A stretch of DNA of 64,000 bases, from the NCBI GenBank assembly GCA_905214625.1, contig CAJMMQ010000001.1:124001-188000 (forward strand), read 5' to 3'. The stretch is from an uncultured bacterium. GTDB taxonomy: Bacteria > Bacteroidota > Bacteroidia > Bacteroidales > Bacteroidaceae. The stretch's first letter is position 1; each line of letters begins with the position of its first letter. Position numbers and translations under genes: made by a program. The notes beneath the pieces are model-generated. The model was not told where the DNA came from and ran no database searches. It saw only the letters and a program-made list of their open reading frames with translations. Shown here piece by piece: positions 43,364 to 52,528 of the stretch.

Positions 43364-46300
43364 ATGAGAAAAACCGCTTTCCTCTTGCTTACGGCTTTTA
43401 TGCTGGTGCCGGCCACAATGTTTGGCGACAGCTATTCTAAATTATGGAAACAGGTAGACGAGGCAGCCAATAAGGACCTGCCGAAGACACAGATACAACT
43501 GTTGCAGACTATTGCCGACAAGGCCGAAGCCGGCGGCGACTATGGCCATCTGCTGAAGGCAGAGACACAAATGGCGTCGGTGTGGTATTCAATATCATCC
43601 GACTCGCTGCCTTCAAGGCTTGCCCGTCTTGAAGACAAGGCCGAGGCTTACAGTGGGTCTGACGGTGCGCTGTCGGCAGTTTACTATGCCGCATTGGGCA
43701 AAATATACAGCTCTTACTTCAATGCTACTCCGTATGCCGCTGTCGGAATTGACAATTCGGCCAAGGCATCCGAATGTTTTGCCAAGGCATTGGCCAATCC
43801 TGCATTGCTGGCATCTAAAAAAGCGCTCTGTTATGAGCCTTTTGTCGTTAAGGGGCGCGACGGAAAATATTTCAACGACGACCTTCTTAGTCTTATCGGA
43901 TATACGGCAGAAGACTATGCCACGATGCACTCTTATTATGCCGCCACACAGAACCGCACAGCCACGCTGCTGACGGCTCTGGCTATGGTGAAGCAGAACA
44001 ACGAGCGCAACGGCGGCATCTATTTCCGTGAATTAAAGAAGTCGCGCTATGCCGTGTCGCTCGATTCGCTCATAAATCTTTATTCAGACCTCAAGGCTTG
44101 TGGCGAGGTGGCCGTAGAACGATATTCGTTCATGCAGAACTGCAACGATGTAAAGACTGAAGAACTTGTTACGTACATCAACAATGCCGTTAACCGCTGG
44201 GGCGAATGGCCTCGTATGAACGTGCTGCGCAACGAACTTAAAAAGTTGACCAATCCGCAGTTTGATATCAGTCTCACCAATAATGTTGTGCTGCCGGGCA
44301 AGAGCAACGTTATAAAAATGAATTTGCGAAACATCGACGAGATAAAAGTTAAGGTGTCTCGTCTGGCCGTTGACGGCGACACAGAGCTTCAGCCTTCTGT
44401 TGAAACAGAATATAAGGAGCTTCGCAAAAAGATAGTTCCGCTGACAGAAAATGTGCAGACAAAACGCTATCCCGGTCAGCCTGACTATAAGGTGATAAAA
44501 GACTCGCTTGTGCTTGGCGGACTTCCCATAGGTGTTTATCTCGTGGAAGTATCGGCAGGCGGCAAGAATCTTGAGCCGCAGAGGCGCCTGTTGTATGTAA
44601 CCGATATGTTTGTAGTGCATCATCAGCTGCCCGGCAACAAGCTGCGTCTTGCCGCTCTGAGCGCCACAACAGGACAGCCCATGCCCGGCGCAACCATAGT
44701 TGTGCAGACAAACGGAAATAAAACGCATACGCTTACATGCGACAGCAATGGCGAAGCTGTGCTGAGCCTGGTTGGCGACGGAATTAAAAAACTGCGCGCC
44801 TATACAGCGAGAGACAAGGCCGCACCGCTGTTGAACACATGGAGCAACTTCTCATATTATGCCCAGAAAGCCGACCGCGACGTGCTTAATCTGTTTACCG
44901 ACCGCAAGATTTACCGCCCGGGACAGACCGTTCATGTGGCTGCCGTGGCATACAACACTCAGAAAGGAACAGAAAGCAAGGTTATTGCAGGCAAGTCATT
45001 CAAGCTCACCATGAGAGACGCTAACTATAAGGTGGTGAGCGAAGCCACGGTAACCACCGACGAATATGGTACAGCCAGCACCGACTTTGCGCTGCCTTCA
45101 GGCGGACTTACGGGCCGCTACACCATACAGGGCGACTTCGGCATCAATGCTTCTGTAAACATTACCGTAGAAGAGTACAAGCGTCCTACGTTTCAGGTTG
45201 AGTTTCCCAAGATAAACCAGAGATACCAGAGCGGCGACACACTGGTTGTTACGGCCCACGCAAAGACCTACGCCGGAGTGCCTGTTCAGGGCGCAAAGGT
45301 AAGCTACACGGTTAAGCGCAGCCAGTCATTGTGGTGGCGTTATTACACAGCTGCTTACATTAACGGTTCAGGCACCGACGTGCTTGCAAAAGGCGAGGCC
45401 GTTACCGATGCTGAAGGAGCTTTCAAGATAGAAATGCCTATGGTGCTGCCCGCATGGGTGGAGACCGAGGGAGGAATAGACGAGCGCACGTTTAACAGCA
45501 TTGCACGTTTCTATACTGTAACCGCTGAAGCCGACGTTACCGACCAGGCCGGCGAGACACGCAGCGGACAGTTGGCACTACCTCTCGGCAACAAGCCCGC
45601 CGCGCTGAGCACCACTTTGCCCGAACGGATACTCCGCGACAGCCTGAAAACAATAAGGTTTGTATATAAGAATATGGCCGGTGTAGATATCGACGACAAC
45701 GTGAGATATTACATCGACGGCTCGTTCAATGCCTTCAAGGCAAGGACCAACCGCGACGAGAGCATAACATGGAACACGGCGTCGCAGCTTAAATCTGGCC
45801 GCCACAAGCTCGTGGCCATCTGCGGCACCGATACATTGAGACAAGAGTTTATAGTGTTCAGTCTTAATGACACAAAGCCTTGTGTTGAAACACACGACTG
45901 GTTCTATCTTTCTGACACCAAGTTCCCGTCAGACGGCCGTCCCGTTTATCTGCAGGTAGGCTCGTCAGACGCCGGAACACATATCCTTTACACCGTTATT
46001 TCTGGCAATAATGTGATAGCCAACGGCACAACCGACCTTAGCAACCAGCTGTCAACCCGTGCCATAACATATAAAGAGGAGTATGGCGATGGTCTGAAGA
46101 TAAACCTCGTATGGGTGAAAGACGGCAAGGACTACAGCCACAGCATGTACATCACACGTCCTGTTCCCGACAAGCGCCTGATGCTGAAGTGGACCACATT
46201 CCGCGACAGGCTTACGCCCGGACAAAGCGAAGAGTGGACTCTCAATATAACAAGGCCCGGCGGAAAGGCTGCCGATGCACAGCTCATGGCAACGCTTTAC

Positions 46301-48946
46301 GACAGTTCGCTCGACCAGATTACTCCTTTCAACTGGATGTTCTACAGCAGCATGAGCATCAGCGAGCCTTATGCCCAGTGGCGTTCGGTTTATCAGAACG
46401 GATTGCATTTCTCAAGTACGGCAAACATAAAACTGCTCGACGTGGAAGGCTTTGATATGAACAGATTTGACATTGATAACTTCTTCGTGTCAAATATAAT
46501 GGTGAGAGGTTACGGGGCTAATGGCGGTCCGAGACTAAATCTGGCCGGCAGCGCAGTTAAAAAGCAGGCAGTAGCTTCCGATTCAGCCATGTCTGCCGTC
46601 CAGACTGAGTCTGCTGTGCTTACGAGCAAGGAAGAACTTGCTGAAGCTCCTGTTACAGCCGAAGACGGTTCAAGGCAGAACAGCTCTGTTGACAATGTTC
46701 AGTTGCGCGAGAATCTTAATGAGACAGCATTTTTCTATCCGGCACTTCAGGCAGATGCCAAAGGTAACGTGAGCGTTAAGTTTACTCTGCCCGAAAGCAT
46801 AACCACATGGAGGTTTATGGGACTTGCTCACGACAAGGACGTTAATTACGGACTTATTGATGGCGAAGCCGTGGCGCGCAAGACCGTTATGGTGCAGCCC
46901 AACATGCCGCGCTTTGTACGTGTAGGCGACCGTGCTTCGATAGCAGCAAGAATATTCAACACTTCAGAGAAGAGTGCAGAGGGTACGGCTGTGATGCAGC
47001 TCGTTGACCCGGAGACTGACAAAACTGTGTTTGAACAGAAAAAGTCGTTCAAGGTTGCTGCCGGACAGACTACGGCCGTGTCGTTCGAATATTGTCCCGA
47101 TGCCAACAGCTCAATGCTTGTGTGCAAGATATTTGCAAACGGACGCAACTTCAGCGACGGCGAGCAGCACTATCTTCCGGTACTGGCAGACGAGGAACTT
47201 GTAACCAATACGGTGCCGTTCACACAGACACAGCCCGGCAAGAAGACGATAGACCTTGGCAACCTGTTCGCTAAAGGCGGCAGAAACAACAAGCTGACGG
47301 TTGAATACACCAACAATCCTGCATGGCTTGTGCTTCAGGCTTTGCCTTACATCGGCATCGTCAGCGACAACAACGCCATAAGTCTTGCCACGGCATATTA
47401 CGCCAACAGCATAAGCAACTATATCCTGGAGAACGCTCCGCAGGCCAAGACAACGTTCGAGCAGTGGAAGCGTGAGGCCGCGCAGACAAGTCTTTTGAGC
47501 AGTCTGGAGAAGAATCAGGAACTTAAAGACATTGTTCTCAACGAAACTCCTTGGGTGGCCGACGCCGACAATGAGGCTGAACAGAAACGTCTCCTGGCCA
47601 ACTATTTCGACAGTTCTTCGCTCAGTAACAGCATCAGTCTGCTGCTCGGCAAACTGAAGAATTTACAGAATCAGGCCGACGGCTCATGGTCATGGTGGCA
47701 GGGCATGCCTTACGGCTCGCCGTCACTGACAGCAAATGTGGCCGAGCTGCTTACACGTCTGAATGCCATGATAGGCACGCAGGACGAGACTAAAGACATG
47801 CTTGACAAGGCAATGACTTATCTCGGACGTGTAGTGGTTGATGAAGTTGAGAAAATAAAGGAGGCCGAAAAGAACGGCAACGCATACGGCATACGCGACT
47901 ATTCGGCACTGCAGTATCTGTATATCTGTGCCCTTGGCGACAGACAACTTACGTCGGCAGAACGTTCCGCTGCAGATTATCTGCTCGGATATCTCAAGAC
48001 AAAGAACACATCACTTAACCTTTACGGCAAGGCTCTCATGGCCGTGGTATTGTCGAAGAACGGCGAGAGCAAGCTCGCAGGTGAATACTTGAAGAGTCTT
48101 GAGGAGTATTCGGTGAAGACCGAGACAATGGGCCGCTACTACGACTCGCCGCGCGCAGGCTACAACTGGTTTGATTACCGCATACCTACACAGGTGGCAG
48201 CCATCGAGGCAATGAAGCTTGTTGACGCCAAAGGCTATTCGTCAGAAATCGACGAGATGAGGCAATGGCTCTTGCAGCAGAAGAGAGTGCAGGGCTGGAA
48301 CACACCTGTAAACAGCGCAAATGCGGTTTACGCTTTCCTGAGCGACAACATGTCGGTGCTCAACAACAGCGAAAAGGCCGAGATAACACTCGACGGCAAG
48401 AAACTCGACATGTCGCCTGCAACAGCCGGTCTGGGTTATGTCAAGTCGGCAACAAACGTAACCAGTCCCGGCAAGCTGACCGTGGACAAAACTTCTGAAG
48501 GCACTTCGTGGGGTGCCGTTTACGCTCAGTCGGTATGCAAGATTTCCGACATAAACGCCGCTTCGTCGGGCTTTAAGGTTACGAGAGAAATACTTTCTGA
48601 CGATGGGACATCGCCCGCAAGTCTGAAAGTTGGCTCACGCATCAAGGTGCGTATAACCATTGTGGCCGACCGCGATTACGACTTTGTTCAGGTGAGCGAC
48701 AAGCGTGCCGCCTGCATGGAGCCGCTCAGACAGCTCAGCGGATACGCCGGCGGATATTACTGCACGCCGAAAGACAATGTTACGAACTATTATTTCGACC
48801 GTTTCAGCAAAGGAATGCACGTTATAGAGACAGAATATTATGTTGACCGCGAAGGCACTTACGAGACAGGCACGTGCATCGTACAGTGTGCTTACTCGCC
48901 TGAATATTCAGGACGCGCAGTGTCTAAGGTTATTGTTATTGAATGA
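43364..48946 (+). CDS. Alpha-2-macroglobulin family protein without a thioester motif
   Basis: 1860 aa from MRKTAFLLLTAFM, with a signal peptide and no lipobox. A TTG three codons upstream is an alternative start. Macroglobulin domains are marked by DRKIYRPGQTVHVAAVAYN near residue 514. The A2M core is ITTWRFMGLAHDKDVNYGLIDGEA near 1150, followed by an alpha/alpha toroid-like region. At about residue 1325, where family members with a reactive thioester have a CxEQ sequence, this protein reads LPYIGIVSDNNAISLATAYY, so no thioester can form. Bacterial A2Ms trap proteases in the periplasm; thioester-free ones exist, though this one has no penicillin-binding partner gene beside it. DUF1573 and meaB follow on the same strand. 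Confidence 0.9.
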   Translation: MRKTAFLLLTAFMLVPATMFGDSYSKLWKQVDEAANKDLPKTQIQLLQTIADKAEAGGDYGHLLKAETQMASVWYSISSDSLPSRLARLEDKAEAYSGSDGALSAVYYAALGKIYSSYFNATPYAAVGIDNSAKASECFAKALANPALLASKKALCYEPFVVKGRDGKYFNDDLLSLIGYTAEDYATMHSYYAATQNRTATLLTALAMVKQNNERNGGIYFRELKKSRYAVSLDSLINLYSDLKACGEVAVERYSFMQNCNDVKTEELVTYINNAVNRWGEWPRMNVLRNELKKLTNPQFDISLTNNVVLPGKSNVIKMNLRNIDEIKVKVSRLAVDGDTELQPSVETEYKELRKKIVPLTENVQTKRYPGQPDYKVIKDSLVLGGLPIGVYLVEVSAGGKNLEPQRRLLYVTDMFVVHHQLPGNKLRLAALSATTGQPMPGATIVVQTNGNKTHTLTCDSNGEAVLSLVGDGIKKLRAYTARDKAAPLLNTWSNFSYYAQKADRDVLNLFTDRKIYRPGQTVHVAAVAYNTQKGTESKVIAGKSFKLTMRDANYKVVSEATVTTDEYGTASTDFALPSGGLTGRYTIQGDFGINASVNITVEEYKRPTFQVEFPKINQRYQSGDTLVVTAHAKTYAGVPVQGAKVSYTVKRSQSLWWRYYTAAYINGSGTDVLAKGEAVTDAEGAFKIEMPMVLPAWVETEGGIDERTFNSIARFYTVTAEADVTDQAGETRSGQLALPLGNKPAALSTTLPERILRDSLKTIRFVYKNMAGVDIDDNVRYYIDGSFNAFKARTNRDESITWNTASQLKSGRHKLVAICGTDTLRQEFIVFSLNDTKPCVETHDWFYLSDTKFPSDGRPVYLQVGSSDAGTHILYTVISGNNVIANGTTDLSNQLSTRAITYKEEYGDGLKINLVWVKDGKDYSHSMYITRPVPDKRLMLKWTTFRDRLTPGQSEEWTLNITRPGGKAADAQLMATLYDSSLDQITPFNWMFYSSMSISEPYAQWRSVYQNGLHFSSTANIKLLDVEGFDMNRFDIDNFFVSNIMVRGYGANGGPRLNLAGSAVKKQAVASDSAMSAVQTESAVLTSKEELAEAPVTAEDGSRQNSSVDNVQLRENLNETAFFYPALQADAKGNVSVKFTLPESITTWRFMGLAHDKDVNYGLIDGEAVARKTVMVQPNMPRFVRVGDRASIAARIFNTSEKSAEGTAVMQLVDPETDKTVFEQKKSFKVAAGQTTAVSFEYCPDANSSMLVCKIFANGRNFSDGEQHYLPVLADEELVTNTVPFTQTQPGKKTIDLGNLFAKGGRNNKLTVEYTNNPAWLVLQALPYIGIVSDNNAISLATAYYANSISNYILENAPQAKTTFEQWKREAAQTSLLSSLEKNQELKDIVLNETPWVADADNEAEQKRLLANYFDSSSLSNSISLLLGKLKNLQNQADGSWSWWQGMPYGSPSLTANVAELLTRLNAMIGTQDETKDMLDKAMTYLGRVVVDEVEKIKEAEKNGNAYGIRDYSALQYLYICALGDRQLTSAERSAADYLLGYLKTKNTSLNLYGKALMAVVLSKNGESKLAGEYLKSLEEYSVKTETMGRYYDSPRAGYNWFDYRIPTQVAAIEAMKLVDAKGYSSEIDEMRQWLLQQKRVQGWNTPVNSANAVYAFLSDNMSVLNNSEKAEITLDGKKLDMSPATAGLGYVKSATNVTSPGKLTVDKTSEGTSWGAVYAQSVCKISDINAASSGFKVTREILSDDGTSPASLKVGSRIKVRITIVADRDYDFVQVSDKRAACMEPLRQLSGYAGGYYCTPKDNVTNYYFDRFSKGMHVIETEYYVDREGTYETGTCIVQCAYSPEYSGRAVSKVIVIE

Positions 48947-48964
48947 TTGAAAGAGAATTGAATT

Positions 48965-50026
48965 ATGAAAAGAAAAATAGTACTGACAGCCTTGGTTGCC
49001 GCCTTTGCCCTCGACATGGCGGCACAGCGCATATCCGCCAAGCACGAGGTTATCGACTGCGGAAGCGTTCTTTACGAACAGCCCGTCACGGTGAAGTTTG
49101 AATTGCGCAACAAAGGCAACGAACTGATAATCGACACGGTGAGGACAAGTTGCGGATGCGCCACCGCAAGCTATCCCAGAGGCAGCATAATGAAGGGTGA
49201 CAACTTTATTGTTGAGGCCACTTACGATGCCCGCCAGCTCGGACATTTTGAGAAAGAGGTGGCCATATTCAGCAATGCTTCCGACAAGCCTTTTTATCTG
49301 AAGATGAAAGGTGTGGTGGTTGACAAGCTTGTTGACTTCACCGGAAAGTATGACTACACCATCGGCAGCGTGAGGACCGACAACAACAACATCGAGTTTG
49401 ATGATGTCAACGTTGGTGACATGCCTATACAGAAAATACATATCATCAACAGCGGTTCTGAGAGTGTCAGTCCTGTAGTGATGCACCTGCCGGCTTATCT
49501 TACGGCATCGGTGTCGCCTACCACAATAGCTCCGGGACATACCGGCGTGGCTACGATAACCCTCAATTCGCTGAAGCTGCGCGATTACGGACTTACACAG
49601 TCGTCTGTATATCTCGGAATGTATCCCGGCGACAAGGTGAGCGCCGACAAGGAGATTTCGGTTTCGGCCGTGTTGCTCCCCGGATTCAGGAACATGTCTG
49701 AGACGCAGAAGCACAATGCGCCGGTGATTAGTCTCTCTTCAGAGACCCTCGACCTCGGCACGTTCGGCGACAAAGACGACAAGAGCGGAACTATTATTAT
49801 AGAAAATCATGGCAAGAGCAGGCTCGACATACGTTCAATGCAGATGTTTACCACAGGTCTGAAGGTAAGGCTGAACAAGTCGAAGCTTGATCCGGGAGAG
49901 TCGGCAAAACTTAAAATCACTGCTTACAAAAAGCAGCTGAAGAGCGCAAGGAGCAAACCGCGTGTGCTCATGATAACCAACGACCCGGCCAAACCAAAGG
50001 TTGTTATACATGTAAAAGTGAAATAA
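48965..50026 (+). CDS. DUF1573 domain protein, secreted
   Basis: 353 aa with a signal peptide (cut near LDMAAQRIS). Immunoglobulin-like repeats follow: the first has VIDCGSVLYEQPVTVKFELRNKGNELIIDTVRTSCGCATASYP, a DUF1573 hallmark, and related repeats begin near 120 and 235 (LDLGTFGDKDDKSGTIIIENHGKSRLDI). The domain is common in Bacteroidota envelope proteins of unknown function. It starts 18 bp after the macroglobulin gene and ends 7 bp before meaB. Confidence 0.87.
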   Translation: MKRKIVLTALVAAFALDMAAQRISAKHEVIDCGSVLYEQPVTVKFELRNKGNELIIDTVRTSCGCATASYPRGSIMKGDNFIVEATYDARQLGHFEKEVAIFSNASDKPFYLKMKGVVVDKLVDFTGKYDYTIGSVRTDNNNIEFDDVNVGDMPIQKIHIINSGSESVSPVVMHLPAYLTASVSPTTIAPGHTGVATITLNSLKLRDYGLTQSSVYLGMYPGDKVSADKEISVSAVLLPGFRNMSETQKHNAPVISLSSETLDLGTFGDKDDKSGTIIIENHGKSRLDIRSMQMFTTGLKVRLNKSKLDPGESAKLKITAYKKQLKSARSKPRVLMITNDPAKPKVVIHVKVK

Positions 50027-50033
50027 TATTGTT

Positions 50034-51134
50034 ATGGAACATCCAGAAAACAGCAGTGAGTATAAGGGGCTTACGGTTAATTCCGGAGTAGAGCAGCCTT
50101 CAACAGTTAATCCTTATCTGAAGCGTGGCCGTTTTAAGCGCCACGAATACACGGTGGGCGAGATGGTGGAAGGCATCCTTAATGGCAACGTAACGGTGCT
50201 GAGCCAGGCCGTTACGCTGATAGAGAGCGTTAATCCCGACCACCAGCAGAAGGCGCAGGAGGTTATCGAGAAGTGTCTGCCATACAGCGGCAAGTCGCTG
50301 CGTGTGGGCATAAGCGGTGTGCCCGGTGCCGGAAAGAGCACCTCTATCGACCAGTTTGGAGTGCATGTGCTCGACCGTTTTGGCGGCAAGCTGGCCGTTC
50401 TGGCCATCGACCCCAGTTCTGAGCGCTCCAAGGGAAGTATTCTTGGCGACAAGACACGTATGGAAAAGTTGTCCTTGCGCGAAGAAGCCTTCATACGTCC
50501 CAGTCCTACGGCAGGCTCGTTGGGAGGCGTGGCGCGCAAGACCCGTGAGACAATCATATTGTGCGAGGCTGCCGGATACGACAAGATATTTGTAGAGACG
50601 GTGGGCGTCGGGCAGAGCGAGACGGCTTGCCACTCCATGGTAGACTTCTTCCTGCTCATTCAGCTTGCCGGCACAGGCGACGAGCTTCAGGGCATAAAGC
50701 GAGGCATCATGGAGATAGCCGACGGCATTGTTATCAACAAGTGCGACGGCAACAACGTAGACAAGTGCAACATTGCCGCCACCAACTTCCGCAACGCCCT
50801 CCATTTCTTCCCGCCTTCTGACAGCGGATGGCAGCCCAAGGTGCTCTGTTACAGCGGTTTCTACGGCACAGGAGTAAAGGAAGTGTGGGATATGGTCTAC
50901 GAGTATGTTGACTTTGTAAAAGCCAACGGCTACTTCGATTACCGACGTAACGAGCAGAGCAAGTATTGGATGTATGAAACCATAAACGAGCATCTGCGCA
51001 ACAGCTTCTATAACAATCCGCTCATACAGCAGAAACTGAAGGCATCTGAAAACTCGGTTTTGGCCGGAACAAAGACGAGCTTTGTGGCTGCAAAAGAACT
51101 GCTCGACACGTATTTTGGCACAGAAAAGCCGTAA
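50034..51134 (+). CDS. meaB: Methylmalonyl-CoA mutase-associated GTPase MeaB
   Basis: 366 aa G3E GTPase that guards and reloads adenosylcobalamin on methylmalonyl-CoA mutase, an enzyme of the succinate-propionate route. Walker A is GVPGAGKS at 95-102, followed by AVLAIDPSS, the switch motif VETVGVGQSE and the base-recognition NKCDG. The mutase genes are not in the window. It lies 7 bp after the DUF1573 gene, which is more likely shared transcription than shared function. Confidence 0.95.
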   Translation: MEHPENSSEYKGLTVNSGVEQPSTVNPYLKRGRFKRHEYTVGEMVEGILNGNVTVLSQAVTLIESVNPDHQQKAQEVIEKCLPYSGKSLRVGISGVPGAGKSTSIDQFGVHVLDRFGGKLAVLAIDPSSERSKGSILGDKTRMEKLSLREEAFIRPSPTAGSLGGVARKTRETIILCEAAGYDKIFVETVGVGQSETACHSMVDFFLLIQLAGTGDELQGIKRGIMEIADGIVINKCDGNNVDKCNIAATNFRNALHFFPPSDSGWQPKVLCYSGFYGTGVKEVWDMVYEYVDFVKANGYFDYRRNEQSKYWMYETINEHLRNSFYNNPLIQQKLKASENSVLAGTKTSFVAAKELLDTYFGTEKP

Positions 51135-51204
51135 GGCTTATGCCAAGGCAGGCAAATATAGAGCTATAGGAATATATTATTACGGTCAGAATGCCTGTTT
51201 GTTT

Positions 51205-51238
51205 TTATTCATGACCGGCTCAGTCCGGTCATGAATAA
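51205..51238. terminator. Hairpin downstream of meaB
   Basis: Fourteen-bp stem (51205-51218 with 51225-51238; ATTCATGACCGG core) and a 6-base loop. No T-run follows on the plus strand, so termination is plausible but unproven. Confidence 0.5.
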
Positions 51239-51390
51239 TCTCAAATCGTTATTATGATTAGGCTCTGATTTTTGCTTTATATTGAGCTGATCTACGTTAA
51301 TTTTTTTGCTGGTATAGCTGACTATTCAAGAAAAATCTAACGGAAATCTGTCGATAGAAACAAAAAGACGGGCTAAAAGCATGAATGCAC

Positions 51391-51430
51391 AAGATAGATA
51401 ATACTATGTGCGCTCTAATGACGGTTTGGG
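51391..51430. repeat. Dispersed ~40-bp repeat, copy B
   Basis: GATAGATAATACTATG followed by CGCTCTAATGACGGTTTGGG, matching copies at 35449 and 54091. It sits 26 bp upstream of the ispH start. Confidence 0.65.
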
Positions 51431-51456
51431 ATTATTTTATAAGAAACATCAAGAAG

Positions 51457-52314
51457 ATGGTACAGATAGAAATCGATGACGGCAGCGGATTCTGCTTCGG
51501 GGTTACCACTGCCATAAGAAAGGCCGAAGAAGAGCTTGCGGCCGGAAAGACATTATACTGCCTGGGCGACATTGTGCACAACGGAATGGAGTGTGAACGC
51601 CTGCGCAGCATGGGACTTATAACCATTAACCACGACGAGCTGAAGGCTCTTCATGACGTTAAGGTGCTGCTGCGTGCCCACGGCGAACCGCCAGAGACTT
51701 ACGAGATAGCGCGCCGGAACAACATCGAGATTATCGATGCTACCTGCCCTGTGGTATTGCAACTGCAGCGGAGAATAAAACGCGAATACGACTCAAATCC
51801 GGATGCACAGATTGTGATCTTCGGAAAACCAGGCCATGCCGAAGTGCTCGGGCTTGTTGGCCAGACCAACAGCAAGGCCATCGTCATTGCCGGAATAGAC
51901 GATGCCAGAGCGCTGGACTTCAACCGCGACATATATCTGTATTCGCAGACAACGAAGTCGCTCGACGAGTTTCACCGCATAATCGACTACATTCAGGAGC
52001 ATATCTCGCCAGAAGCCACGTTCAGGAGCTTCGACACAATATGCCGTCAGGTGGCCAACCGCATGCCAAATATCAGCTCGTTTGCCAAGCGTCACGACCT
52101 CATCCTCTTTGTCTGCGGCCGTAAGAGCAGCAACGGCAAGGTGCTCTTCAACGAGTGCAGGAGCGTTAATCCCAACAGTCATCTTATAGAAGGCCCCGAC
52201 GAGATTAAGCGCGAATGGATTGAAGGCATCGACACGATAGGCATCTGCGGCGCTACGAGCACGCCAAAGTGGCTCATGGAGCAGTGTCGTGACAGGATTA
52301 TTAACGGCATTTAA
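51457..52314 (+). CDS. ispH: 4-hydroxy-3-methylbut-2-enyl diphosphate reductase
   Basis: 285 aa from MVQIEIDDGSGFCFGV, the normal family start; the frame runs 24 codons further upstream but only through a dispersed repeat. It is the last enzyme of the MEP pathway, giving IPP and DMAPP through a [4Fe-4S] cluster. Cluster cysteines are C13, C97 and C196. Substrate-binding residues match E. coli IspH: H41, H75, H127, E129, S224-S225-N226 and S268. The prenyl diphosphate synthase at 57918 would use its products. Confidence 0.96.
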   Translation: MVQIEIDDGSGFCFGVTTAIRKAEEELAAGKTLYCLGDIVHNGMECERLRSMGLITINHDELKALHDVKVLLRAHGEPPETYEIARRNNIEIIDATCPVVLQLQRRIKREYDSNPDAQIVIFGKPGHAEVLGLVGQTNSKAIVIAGIDDARALDFNRDIYLYSQTTKSLDEFHRIIDYIQEHISPEATFRSFDTICRQVANRMPNISSFAKRHDLILFVCGRKSSNGKVLFNECRSVNPNSHLIEGPDEIKREWIEGIDTIGICGATSTPKWLMEQCRDRIINGI

Positions 52315-52384
52315 TATAAATCTGTCATTAAGATTCGGGTTTGATAAAAGTCTCTTTCATTTTATCTTTCGCCAAGCCTTTTTG

Positions 52385-52510
52385 CGAAAGGTGTCATTTT
52401 AGGTTGTAAAAGACCACATATTGCAGTGTAAAAGACAGCCTTTTGCAGTGCAATATGCGGCATATTAGAAAAGCGGTTGGTTGTAGTGCAAAACTATAAC
52501 CGGCCGCTTT
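52385..52510. repeat. Array R5: six units, five of 22 bp and one of 16 bp
   Basis: Units start at 52385, 52407, 52429, 52451 (16 bp), 52467 and 52489. The second and third units (TAAAAGACCACATATTGCAG and TAAAAGACAGCCTTTTGCAG) agree at 17 of 22 positions, the closest pair within any array. It fills most of the 214-bp convergent gap between ispH and the WG-repeat gene. Confidence 0.8.
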
Positions 52511-52528
52511 TGTGTATAATTCTGTCTG

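Larger units (their letters stand above)
51135..51456. other. Intergenic region, 322 bp
   Basis: Contains a 14-bp-stem hairpin after meaB (51205-51238) and copy B of the 40-bp dispersed repeat (51391-51430) in the ispH leader. The repeat makes the ispH frame appear open for 24 extra codons. Confidence 0.65.
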
